Of a DNA stretch of 64,000 nucleotides, positions 11,740-24,800 are shown piece by piece. The first letter of the stretch is position 1. Each line of letters starts with the position of its first letter. The notes beneath the pieces were generated by a model. The model did no database searches. It worked only from the letters and a program-made list of their open reading frames with translations, and was not told the origin of the DNA. Source of the stretch: Lepidostoma basale (Eukaryota > Arthropoda > Insecta > Trichoptera > Lepidostomatidae); contig JAHDVF020000136.1 in assembly GCA_022606425.2 (NCBI GenBank), positions 992,001 to 1,056,000 of the forward strand. Reading direction: 5' to 3'. The translations under genes and the position numbers were made by a program.

Positions 11740-12675
11740 TAGCTTCAGAACGTACAATGGCTTAAGACAGGGAGACGCTTTAGCATGCCTTCTGTTCAAC
11801 ATAGTCCTAGAGAAAGCTATAAGAGACTCGGGCATCGAAACAAGTGGAACCATATATACAAAGCCAGTTCAAATAATGGCATATGCTGACGATATTGACA
11901 TTATCGCAAGATCGGAATCTGCCCTGAGAGAAGCTTTCGTTGCTCTTGAGCTGTCAGCTAGAGGAGTGGGACTGCGCATTAATGAGGACAAAACGAAAAA
12001 TATTCCTGTCACAATGCTGCCTAGTAACAGTCAACCCACTGACATCAACATGAATAACTTCAAATTTGAGACCGTGGAACAGTTTACGTACCTAGGCTCC
12101 TTAGTTGATAAGATATTGGAAAAAGGATATTCGCAGCAAACAGATGCTACTTTGGCCTCAATAAGCACCTAAAGTCGCGTCTACTGTCTAGAAAGACAAA
12201 GACCACAATATAAAAAAAACGCTGATTAGACCAGTCCTAACATATGCCTCGGAGACTTGAACGCTCACTAAACGGGATGAAAACAAAATAAACTGCTTCG
12301 AAAGGAAGATCCTCCGCAGAATCTTCGGACCCATTAAGGATGGTCAGATGTGGAGAAGGAGATACAACACATAGCTCTACGATCTATACCAAGACGTCTG
12401 CGTGGTCAAGTTTATAACGATAAACAGACTGCGCTGGCTAGGGCACGTGCACCGCATGGGAGATCTGGAGCCCCCCAAAAGAGTGTTGTATGACAATCCA
12501 GCAGGGCGAAGAAGCATTGGTAGGCCGAGACTGCGATGGCTGGATGGGGCCGTGGCAGATTGTCGGGTCCTGGAGCAGCAAGACTGGGAGGTGGCGGCCA
12601 GAGATAGGACGGGATGGAGACGTTTCTTGGAGGAGGCCAAGACCCACCAAGGGATGTAGCGCCGGAGAAGAAGAA
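11740..12675 (+). mobile_element. LINE-D reverse transcriptase fragment with YADD
   Basis: Open from about 11740 to 12174: RT palm RTYNGLRQGDALACLLFNIV, then MAYADDIDIIARS (catalytic YADD at 11882-11893). A frameshifted stretch follows, then the C-terminal frame 12402-12659 (LRWLGHVHRM, GRPRLRWLDGAVADCR, RTGWRRFLEEAK) ending TAG and a GAAGAAGAAG tail. Not functional. Confidence 0.85.
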
Positions 12676-12794
12676 GAGGATTCTCACTTCACCTCATGAG
12701 AATTGCATTAAAAATGTATAATGATAATTAATACATCTGATGAAACAAATGAATATCAAGGTTTTCTTCTTTGAAAATCATTGTTTTAAATACA

Positions 12795-12800
12795 TTTATT
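12795..12800 (-). terminator. candidate polyadenylation signal of the NRF-6-like gene
   Basis: AATAAA on the minus strand 22 bases after the stop codon. It would give a very short 3' UTR. Alternative signals further down in AT-rich DNA cannot be excluded. Confidence 0.4.
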
Positions 12801-12821
12801 GAGTACTAAGACAATAATTTT

Positions 12822-13013
12822 TCATTCCATTTTATTAATTTTGCCATTATAATATACTTTAGTTTTCATTGATATTTCTTCTGATGGACGCGTTCGTTGT
12901 ATGCTTGACTTGAACATCATGGAGACCAGTTTATCACAAGGCATTTCAATACAGAGCACCATTACAATTGAAAATATAAACGTCAGCAAGATGAGCCCAG
13001 CACAGTTGATTGA
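12822..13013 (-). CDS. NRF-6-like exon 13: last helix, tail and stop
   Basis: Encodes residues 676-738: the last membrane helix (LILLTFIFSIVMVLCIEMP), the CDKLV motif and a basic cytosolic tail ending in KINKME before TGA. Acceptor CTTTTCAG|TCAATC. It has no initiator in this frame because it is an internal block, but it continues exon 12 exactly in phase. Confidence 0.92.
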   Translation of the reverse strand, partial: SINCAGLILLTFIFSIVMVLCIEMPCDKLVSMMFKSSIQRTRPSEEISMKTKVYYNGKINKME

Positions 13014-16000
13014 CTGAAAAGAAGCACAATATAAGAATTATTAATAAAACATTTGGTTTCTACAAAACTAACTAACTTTTACGCTGCTAAGGCAGAGAGT
13101 GAGGCACTCTTCTTTCTTGACACATTTCTCTATATTCATAAATATTCATACAGCGTATCATGGGCATTGATTTTTCGGCTCGACATTTAAAAGTGCATAT
13201 TTCGTCGTGCAATATTATCCTTGATCTTCCTTCTTCTTCTGCTTGTTCCTCTACTATCGGAGGTTGGATATTTATATGGCCGAGCCATAGAGGGCTCCCT
13301 CCGCTTACCCGAAGCTGTTATAGGCGCAGCGGCGCCTTTCGTCAGCTTCACTCGTGTACTCCCTAGGCCCGTACCCTGTCCATGCGGGACTTACGTTTAA
13401 AAAAATAATATATGTATATTTGCAACCAAAGGGGACCCAGATCACATTTAAGCTACGCTACTCTCCCTCGATGTCCCGCCGTACACACATATCAATACAA
13501 CAGCAAAAGAAAATACACAATTGAAACATAAATAACATATGTTAGAGAAAGAATAAAAAAGAAATAATGCACAGCAGGAGGCACAGGAGGGAGGGAGGAG
13601 ACAAAATGCAGGATGGGGGAAATAAGGAAATTTATACGGAGGTAATAATATACTAATAGAGTCAAATAATATAGACCTAAAACTGAGAATACTCCTCATC
13701 AAGACCTATGTATGGAGTGTCTTGATGTACGGCTGCGAGACATGGTGCCTATCCGAAAGGGATAAGTGGAGACTAGAGGCTTTTGAGATGTGGTCCTATA
13801 GAAGACTATTAGGAATTTCCTGGAGACACCACATCACGAATGAGGAAGTTCTTCAAGGAATCGAAGGAGGAAGGCACCTGCTCAGGACCTTGTCCGAAAG
13901 GCGTGCAAGATGAATCGGCCATGTAATACGACAAGAAGGTCTCTTGCATTCCATAATGGAGGGTATGACCGAGGGAACAAACTCTAGGGGACGCCCACGC
14001 CGAGAGTACCTGGAGGACCTGTTGGTGGACGTGCGCTGCTCATCATATGCAGATTTCAAAAGAGCCGCACAAGACAGGGAAGAATGGAAGAGAATAATAG
14101 AGGAAATTGCTGCAAACCAATCCCAGGATTGAAACCAGAGAAGAGATACAGAGGTTGGATAGCATCATGGCTATTTTTACTCTTGATATAGCAGCTCTAA
14201 ACAAGGATGTTTTTCTGCAACTGAACCATTCTTAAAGGTTTTCTAGCCAGGATTTTCATCTTCTCCTGACACTTCATTTTCCGTTCATTTTATTGTCTAT
14301 GATAATTTAAATATTCTACGATATATTCACATTTCAAAGGCATCCAGCTTTTTTAGTGAAAGCTTTTGTCAAGTTCCATGTTTCCATACTATAAAACAAA
14401 ACGGAAAGCATCGAACTAAAGCTCATTCACAATTTATGGGGTAGGTCTTCTATTTCTTAACACATTTTGAAGAAGCTATTTTGGGCCATTCATCATTCAG
14501 CCAACAGCCTAGGTATTTGTTCATATTCACGCTAATTTCACTGGTATTCTTTCTTCATTTTCATTTCAAAGATGATGATGGACGTTCAATCACTCGTATA
14601 TTTTAATATTAAAATACCCGGACATTGAAATAAAATGCAGAATTGAAGTTACACGAGCTGCATTTAATAAAATGAGAACCTTCTTTTGCAACGATAATCT
14701 TAACTTGAAACTCCGATAAAGAATGATTAAATGTTATATACGGTCGGTTCTACTCTATGGCTGCGAAACCTGGACTCTAAAGTGAATGTACTGAACATGT
14801 TATAGGCGTTTGAGATGTGGATATACTGCAGAATGTTCCGTTTACCGTGGACCGATAAGGTCAGAAATGCAGACGTACTACAGAGAACCAGAGCCAATAT
14901 AGAGCTGTTGTCGAGTGTAAAAATTAGAAAGGTCTCATATTTGGGACATGTGCTAAGGAGAGAAAAATACCACTTTCTTCGAATGATATTAATGGGTAAA
15001 GTAGACGGACGTCGGGGAATTAGTAGAAGGCAGCTGTCCTGGTGCGGAACATAAAATAGTGGACAGGACTAACAGAAGTTTATAACCTGTTCCAAGTGGC
15101 GCAGGACAGAGATGCCTTTGCTGCAGTGATCGCCAACGTTGGGGGACCTGACACGGCACCGAAAGAAGAAGATTAAAATACTCACAACGCTCATTATGGT
15201 GAACTCCCAACTCTGGTCGCTGTATGCCCCGACCGTGTACGTCACTATTGGATTTATAAGGTAAGCCCAGAAGGTCAACTGTGACAGAGGAACCCACAGA
15301 GGCTGGGACAAGATTTTTGTCATGATACCTGAAAACAGATAAAATATTTTAAATAATTGGATTTAATTTTTAATAAATCAATTTAATTTTATATTAAGAT
15401 TTGTATAGGGTGTTTTTTTAAAGGTATACCAGAGGTTCCCAAACTTTTTTGTCCCGTAGACCCCATGTCGATTTCTTCTATTTTGTGTAGACCCCCTGCT
15501 TTCCTAATATTGTTTTTTTTTTACACATTCATCTATAACTATAAAGTTAGTGTTTGAAGCTGACACAGAGCTAAATCAGGCCAATAGAGAAAGGAAAAAA
15601 AAAGAAAAAGCCGGAATTCGTTGTCGACCTTTTTTTTTATTAAGCTCATTGGGAAAAATCTGCTAGTTGATACCTTTGGTGATCTTTTTTTTTAGCTCAT
15701 TTGGGAAAATCGAATGTCCAATCTTTGCCAAATGACAAAAAAAAAGTTTGCCAAACGTTACGACTGGCAGATTTTCCCCAATGAGCTAAAAAAAAAATAG
15801 GTCGCCAACGATTTCGACCATCCGACATGAGATCCACAATCGTGGACCCCCATTTTCATTTAATGGACCCCCAATTTTTTTTTACACTGACATGGACCCC
15901 TTGCAGGTTGTCGTAGACCCCTGGGGGTATATATAGACCACTTTGGGAATCACTGAAGTATACAATACACATTCAAAATGAAAAAAAAAAACACATTAAA

Positions 16001-18864
16001 ATAATGTGAATGTCTATTTGGTTTTATTTTATAGATAATTTTATGCCATTATTGTTGAAATATTATATGATTTCGGACATATAAGCGTCACGGCTAGCTC
16101 GAATGAAGCGCAATCGTGAAATCCAATTTTAGACAATTGTCGTCTTTGTGGATGCGTATTATCCACTAGAGTGTACGTGGTGCGAAAAACATCCATGGTC
16201 TTCCGAATAACTTGCTCGGATGGACGATTATGTCTACCGTAAAATGGACGTAGTGCACGATAAGTTTGACGAACCGAACCATGATTTTTACAAAATAAAT
16301 TTGCACAATTTGCAAGCTCTGTTCTGACGTCAGTCTATTCATGGTAAAATGGCAAAACGTATTGACTACAAATCAAATGTCAACTCTCAAATTGATAGAC
16401 TGTAGAAACAATGTTGCCAGTTTAAAAACCAAACCTCTAAAAAACACCATATAATATTAAATTATTAACTGTTTAAATAAAAAAAAAACATTTTATAAAT
16501 ATCACAATTGATTACATTCTGTCGCGACAGCTATTTCGCAACCGATCAACTAAAAAAACATCAGAAAGACTTACTTCATATATAAAATTATTATTATTAC
16601 TAAGTTTTTCTGATGTTAATTAATACGGATGAAAACGTCAGTTTTCTAGAAGTTTTATTAAATTTTATGGGAATGACATGTTTCGCCCTTCTAAGGCACT
16701 ATCAAATGACATTTGATAATACCTTAGAAGGACGAAATCTTTCGGATGTATTTTTTAGTTGATTGTAAGACCTGACGATGCTAACATCGGTTAGCGAAAC
16801 AGCTATCGCGAAAAAATACAATCAATAATCGAAAAATCGAAACAATTTATTTATTTATAAATTATACATAAATGAGACATTACAAACGATAAAACATTTA
16901 GGCGACTCATTTGGACACAAAACGGTATTACAAAGATAAAATAAAACAAAACAACATGAGACCAAAAAATCATACATATCAGAAGGAATCCAAATATGTC
17001 GACGTCAGTGGGGCAGTACTCTTTCCAGAATTTGTAATATTTTTTTATGAATACTGCCTCACTGACACTGAAAATGTCCAAATCCGAGATGATTAGATTC
17101 AGCGTCCAGGAACAAGGCAAAGGAACAATACATTTAAATTAAAAAAAAATAACCTGGGCTAATTGCTATAAGTACTAATAATTATTTATTAGTAGGTACT
17201 TATACTCGTAGAACTTATATTTCCAAAGTAATACTATGGAATTCCACAGTGTTAATGCTGACTATTATTTAACCAAATATTCGTTTAAAAAAATTTACAC
17301 GTTAACCGATTATTCGTGTTAACCAACTGATTGTGTTGAATAAAACGTGTGCATACATACCTCCATGGCCGGTGAGGCAAGCTAACACGACCCAACCCAC
17401 CATCAGGGCCCACAGATTTCTAGACAAGCTCATGTATAGCATGCTCGCCACGACGGGAATGTTCCTGTCTATATAACCGAACTCCAGGTAAACACCAATA
17501 GAAATCATTGCCACCCACATGAGAGAGACATATTTCTGAAAATAATAATTATTATTATCCAATGACTCCGCCACAGTATCATTCTTCTTCTTTGTATCAA
17601 ATAGTATTATTAGGCGGACCAGGAATTAAACCATTATTTTGAAACGGTCAGATTTTAACCACTTTGTGTCCGTATACGATAGAGGTAAAACGTGTCTTAG
17701 ATATTATTCGAATAGAACTATTTTTTAGAAGAATTAAATTTGGAAAACCCCTGATATGAAGATCAGCAGCAAAGTGAGAATTTATAAGACTTGCGTGCGA
17801 CCTATCATGACATATGAGATCGAGTGCAGGGCGGACACCGCAATCACAAAAAACGCGCCAGAGTGTCAGAAATGAAGACGCTCAGATATATATCTGGCAA
17901 AACACTTCAAGAGAGGATAAGGAATACACGGATAAGCGAGATATGCGAGGTCGAGGATGTCGTTAGGTGGGGAAGACAAAGGAGAAGATACTGGTATGCA
18001 CACGTGAGGAGAATGGACCCATCCAGACTCCCCTTCATTGTGTTGCACGGCCAGCCCCAAGGTAGACGACCCCCGAGCAGACCACCTGGTGAATTGTATG
18101 TATGAGGTATGCATGCGAAATGATCTGATGATGAATGTTAATAAGTCCAAGGTAATGATTTTTGAAAAGGAAGAAACCATGACAGTTTGCAACATTAGCG
18201 TGAATGGTGAAAATTTGGAGCAAGTAGTTGAGTTTGTGTATTTAGGTAGTATGTTTACAAGAGATGGGAGAGTGGAGAGGGATATTGAAAGAAGGGTTGG
18301 GGCAGGCAACAAAGTGAATGGTGCACTTAAAGTTGTCATCGCAAACAAAAACCTATCCAAAAAAGCTAGAATGGCGGTGCACAATGGTGTTCTTCTACCG
18401 ACCCTTATGTATGGAAGCGAAGCATGGAACTGGCAAAATAAGGATGAAAGTAGAATAAATGCAGTATAAATGAGATCTCTTAGACGAATGTGTGGATACT
18501 CTGTGTATGATAGAGTGTCGAATGAAAATATAAGAAGTGAATGCGGTGCGAATGATGGTGTCATGAACAAAATAATGAAAGGATTAAGATGGTTTGGACA
18601 TATGGAAAGAATGAATGAAGAAAGAATGGTAAAAAAATTATATGTTAATGATGTAAATGGAACCAGAAATAGAGGAAGACCGAGGAAAACGTGGCACGAT
18701 CAAATAAATCAAATATTGAATGTCGGCCATGTGAGAAGTCAGAGAAATCGACGCGCGTGCATGACACGATGTATGAATGTTGAGGAAGCGAGAGAAATAT
18801 GTCAGGAAAGAAAGGTGTGGCAGTCCATTCTTTCTGCCTACCCCTTCGGGGAGACGGCGAGATG

Positions 18865-18896
<32 letters not shown>

Positions 18897-21800
18897 TAAT
18901 AATAATAAGTCTTTAATAAACTTTTTCATAATTTTCATTCACTTCTTATATTTTTACAAATAATTAAATATTTATTCGAATAGTTACAATAATTATGACG
19001 TATTATCTGCTAACCACAACCCATAACGCTTATAAGGTTAATGTAATCTACTCTTGTCACTCATTGTGGTTTCAGGTGACGAAGTTCAAGAGTCGATTAT
19101 GGGTTTACCTTTAAAATTTAGGTTGTGCGTTATGCCACATTCAGGTGTCATTTAATAAAAAGAGACTTCAAGAAACTAACAAACAATTGAAATAAACCTT
19201 ATTAGTGAATTCTTATTAGTAACAGAATTGAAGTTGCGCGAGCTGCATTTAATAAAAAAAGAACATTATTTTGCAACGATAATCTTACCGAGTCAATGTC
19301 CAGTTTCCCGTTGATTTTTTTGTATAAATATCCATAACCCGTCCCAATGATGTAAGGGCCAATTCTCATCCACGGAGTGTAGTAGAACGTCTCAACCATC
19401 ACGAAGAAGTTTACTACGCTGGAAAAGAAAACACAATTTTTTTAAATAATTAAAATAAATTATAATCGATGTGATAGACAAGTATCTGTTTAATAAGGTC
19501 CCAGGTGACTCCTGTTAGAACATCCTTACACACGTCTCGGAAACATGAAACACGCCGAACGCAAGATGAAAAAGAATATTTTATAAAGGGGGAATATGGA
19601 AAATAACAGCATTTTAAAAACAACAATCAGTGCTTAATGATATCAAAAGAGCCTCTCAGATATAAACTGATCATCGATAACACACCTATTGAGCAAGTCA
19701 TGCTTACCTAGGCATAGAGATCGATAGCTACAGTGACCTATATGATGAGGTGCGAGCACAAACCAACAAAGCGACAGCCGTGGCTGGCTGCTTGCGCGAC
19801 ACCATATGGAGGAACAAATACATGCTAACCGAAAGTCAAGTCAAGATGTACAAGGCATGCGTTCGCCCCATCATGACGTATGGAACAGAGGTCAGAGCCG
19901 ATACCAATAGAACTAAGAACCTTCTTAGAGTAGCAGAAATGCGAACCCTACGCTCTATCGCAGGCAAAACCCCTCAGAGATCGGATCAGAAATGAAACGA
20001 TAAGGTCTGTCTGTGGTGTTGAGGACATAGTAAGATGGGGAAGAAGCAGAAGGTGCTTTTGGAGAGACCACGTGGACCGCATGGAGAATACAAGAATTGC
20101 AAAAATTATTAAAGATGAAAACCCAAGCAGCAAGAGATTACCAGCCCACCGTCACAAACAGGTTTTACGACCTAAACTAAGAGGAAGAATAAGAAGATAT
20201 CAGAAGCATCACAGAACTACATTGCAATGCACTAATGATACATTATAAAAAGTTTGAGACGTACAATAATAAATAATACATAGTAAAATAATAAAGGTAG
20301 CGAGAAAAAAAAAGTGACTTACATGATAAACTAACGAAATGAACCCACAAATACATACACCAAATACAGCGTCGCCCTCAGGTGAGTCACACCTCATCAT
20401 ATCGTCGCCTGAGAGTAAGAAGGTTCCATGTCAAAAGTAAAAAGCTGAGAAAAATGAAGGGTGTGTATCTTGAAAAAAAAGCGTTCCACTTGAAGCAGAT
20501 GAAACTCTTTTACCGAGAAGCGTGTAAATTTTCTAGCGATAGTAAAAATAATACAGTTCTAAGTGTAAATGAATCCTTATTCAGTGAATCGTGTGTTTTG
20601 AATGATCAGATGGAACTTGATTCTTTTCGTAACATCAAAATGACGATACTATTACATGTTTTTTTAGTTGTACGTATAGATAAGGTTAGTAAGAACCCTT
20701 TTCACGAAAAAAAGCCAAATGTGAAATTTTGTTAGTTGGAACCTTCTTACTCTCAGGTGACGATATCACAAAAAAGTCGATCTCCGAGGTGACACGATTT
20801 AGCAAAGATATTGCTCTATCTACCTGGTTGGTCCTGCATCGTCGGAGATAAAACAATCTGAGTCAGAATCGATGATTATACAGATAATCAGATACATACA
20901 TACGTAGGCCCCATCTAGAGTCACGCAGCTCAGACCCACACGTCTAATCTCTAAATCCTACAAAATATGGTCAACATCTTCGTACTGGGTGCTCCCTTTG
21001 GGACTAAGATACATAACTACTCGTATTCTTAAAGGCGAGTCTCCCGATTCTAGATGAACACATCTCTTCCCTCTATTAATACATTAGCTAACTAACTAAC
21101 TAACCATCACGCCGTCTCCCCGAAGGAGTAGGCAGAAAGAATGGACTACCACACTTTTAGTGATGCGGCACTCCATCTTTCTCTTTTCGCCCCCGCGGGA
21201 GGCGCGGTGTGATGGTTTGGTAACCTCATCGCCACCAATAGGCATCTCCCGCACACACTTAGTAACTAAAACTTCCACATATGATTCATAATATCTATAT
21301 TATTCAAATTAAATTTAAGAAAATGCCTTGTCTTCATTATTCTGTTATAACTTCTTCTTCTTCTGCTTTATTTAGGACTGTGTCCTGTTATTTCTCGGAG
21401 CCGGTTCCTAGGATACAGATGTCCAACTGTCTCGACATCTTTTAGGTGGTCTTCCTGCAGGTCGATTTCCTGTTGTTACTTTATTTGCGGCTATATGATC
21501 ACTCTTTCAGAACATGCTCTTTCCACATGATCTCTCCAGTAGCGTCTTCTCAGTCTTCCCCATCGCACGACATCTTCTACATTGCAGATCTTTCTTATTT
21601 CAGAATTTCTTATTCTGTCTCGGAGTGTCGTTCCCGCAACGAATAATTATTTTATTTAAATAAACATAACTGCACTTTGTATTTTTAAAACACTATATTA
21701 CGCATTTCATAGACATGTTTCGGCTATAGCATATGTTCAGTGTACATTGAAAAAGGTTAAAATATTATACGATACATTGAAAAAGATTGTGTCCCAACCG

Positions 21801-24800
21801 AAACATGTCGGTGAAAAGTGTAATAAAGTGTTGTAGAAATACTAAGTGCAGTTATATTTATTCAAATATATTGATAATTCAATTTAAATATAGAATCCGT
21901 TTTCTAAATATTACCCATTCATACTTCAGTTTCATGAACGCCCCCTGTTTTCAAAATAGCCACCCAGCGGGCACCCACACATTGAGAAACACCGCTCCAG
22001 GCGAAAGCGAAAATCTACATCTGGATAATATTTAGCAATACGCTAAGCGCCGGCAATATTTACTTATTTTTTGCGTTGCAGATTAACAGGGCAAAACTCG
22101 AAATGAATATATATATATTATATAAAAAAAAATCACTTCTAATTTTGTATGTTCAAACATGACCGGACGGTTTTTATACAGACCCTTAAGTGGGGATATA
22201 GTTTAGAGCAGTGGTTCCCAAAGTGGTCTATATCGATTTCGACTTGCAAGGGGTCGTTGACAATTGGGAAAAAGTGGGAAAAAGTTAAATGGGGGTCCAT
22301 TATATGGTTCAACTTAATTGAACCCGAATAATGAAATTTTGATATCATAGCATCAGGCTCATCTCTCCTATTATAATAGAATATTGTTTTGTTTGTGTTA
22401 TTATTTTATGTACAATAAAAATGTTTGATTTGCATTTTGTTTCGTTTTAATTAATAATTCTATGTCTAAATTGTACAGTCCATTGTTGGCCGAAACACTG
22501 CGATACCTAAACATTATTAACTGAAAAATAAATTTACAACACGCAAAAATAGGTCGACAACGAATTCTAGCTTTTTTTCCCGGATTTTTTTTGGCCGGCG
22601 CACTAAGGGGTATTTCCTGTAATTAGCCGGCCATAAATCGAATTCGTAGAATTTATCCCCGATAAGAAAGAAAATGTTTTTGGGAATCTTGAATTGAAAC
22701 CAAACAATGAGCAAACCTTTCCGTCATCCAATATAAAGCTTGGGCTGGAGTGTGTCTGTTTGAATTAGACCGTCGATCTAAGTTTCGTATCTCTTTAAAT
22801 AACTCTTCAAAAATCAGTGATTTATAAAGTGAATATTTTTATTTTGGAGTTCGCTTGGAAAATTTTTGTGATGGATTCAGTTATTTCAGGTAAGCGTACA
22901 AATATACTGATAATTAAATATATTATAGAAGGTTGAAAGTCATGTTCATTATTTTTGTAAATAATTCTTTGTTTTATGTATTCAAAATGGTTTTTGTTGT
23001 ACTTCCGGGCATGTCCCCATAGTTTATCGATTGTAATTGAAAAAAGAGCGTTTACACTTATTAAACACATCAAATTTGACCGCAAGACCCCGTAAGTCGA
23101 TGTTTTTAGGGTCAATGAACCAAACTATTGCAATACCACCTTATTTCAAGATAAACTTATTTTTGAGTTGAGTTTTTAGAGTTGTCTAGGGAGGAGTTTG
23201 TTCTTAAAACAACTGAATGTTGAAGAAGTTTTTATATTTTCAAAATGAATTAGGTATGTTCTCACAATACATGACTTTAATGTACATTCTTTCTACATGA
23301 CCAGCCCAGTGTAGGCATTGAGACATTTAGAATCTCTCCCAAAGGTTTCTTGATCCATCAGTAGCTCTTACTCAAGATTTCTTTTGATTCTGTTAGTCCC
23401 ATTCTCCAGGGTGTGTCTAACATTGTTTCTCAGAATCTTCCATTCGAATATTCCCAGCTTACTTTCGTCTCTCTGCGTAATGGACCATGCTTTACAGTTG
23501 CAAGTGAATATCGGTCTTATGATGGTTTTTGGATAGGATGTCTACACTAAAAAAAGTTTGTTAGAAAATGTTTTATGCTTTCCGAATACGCCCCTTGTAG
23601 CTGCAACATCTTCCTAGTACAAGTGTATTTACCTAATCAGAGCCTTACCAAGTAGTACAATTAGGAAACACGTAATACTTTTCCATATTATGCAGGTGTT
23701 TATTAGTTTGACCATGTACGCAAACGTTTAGCACCGTCGTGTTATGGTACACTGTGATCTTAAATGGCGACGAAAGAAGGTGAAATTCGAGAGAAAGCAT
23801 CCATTAAAAGGTTAAGCTAATAACCTTGACACTTTCGACATTCACGTGTTAAGATTTACGTAGGTTATTTTAGATTTTTTTTTGATAAACATGTTGAATT
23901 TCCATGAAACACTGAAATGATGGAAATTGATAAATTTCATTAACCATAGATTCGACATGTCCAGAAATTTATTTCTTCTTCTTCTTTCTCTTAGTTTAGG
24001 TCGTATGACCTGTTTGTAACGGTGGGCTGTCCTGGGATGATGAAGTCTAGCCATTTCTCCATCTCTACGGCAGCCTTCCTGGTAATCTCTTGCTGCTTGG
24101 GTTTTCATCTTTAACAATTTTCGCAATTCTTGTATTTTCCATGCGGTCCACGTGGTCTCTCCAAAAGCGCCTTCTGCTTCTTCCCCATCTCTGACCTCAA
24201 CACCACAGACAGACCAAATTGTTTCATTTCTGACCCGATCTCTGAGGGTTTTGCCTACGTGGAAGCGTAGGGTTCGCATTTCTGCTACCCTAAGAAGGTT
24301 CTTAGTTCTATTGGTATCGGCTCTGACCTCTATTCCGTACGTCATGATGGGGCGAACGCATGTCTTGTATATCCTGACTTTACTTTCGGTTAGCATGTGT
24401 TTTCCTCCATATGGTGTCGCGCAAGCAGCCAGCCACGGCTGTCGCTTTGTTGGTTTGTGCTCGCACCTCGTCATATAGGTCACTGTAGCCACTGATGTTA
24501 TTTGTTAAATTCAATAGTCAAGACAGGGATTCAAGTGACTGGAAGTGTGGGAAAGTGGGAGGTGCCCTGCTGGAAGGTATGTGTATCAAATGCCGTGAAA
24601 CGCTAACTTGCATGACAACAGCAAGACTTCCTATAAGTCTGACTCCTTCGCATCCTGGAGTGGTCCTCGCGATATCGCGATTATCGGCAATGTGATCAAT
24701 AACCTTACTATCTGAAGAATGCCGGGTATATGACGAATCTTCGGCGCCACAAAACTGAAACCCACCAGCTAATGGAAGGTTACTCCTACAGAAAATCCCT

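Noticed and set aside
12377..12687. overlapping frames in the GC-rich stretch
   Set aside because: Only the frame 12402-12659 matches a LINE C-terminus; the others are shadows.
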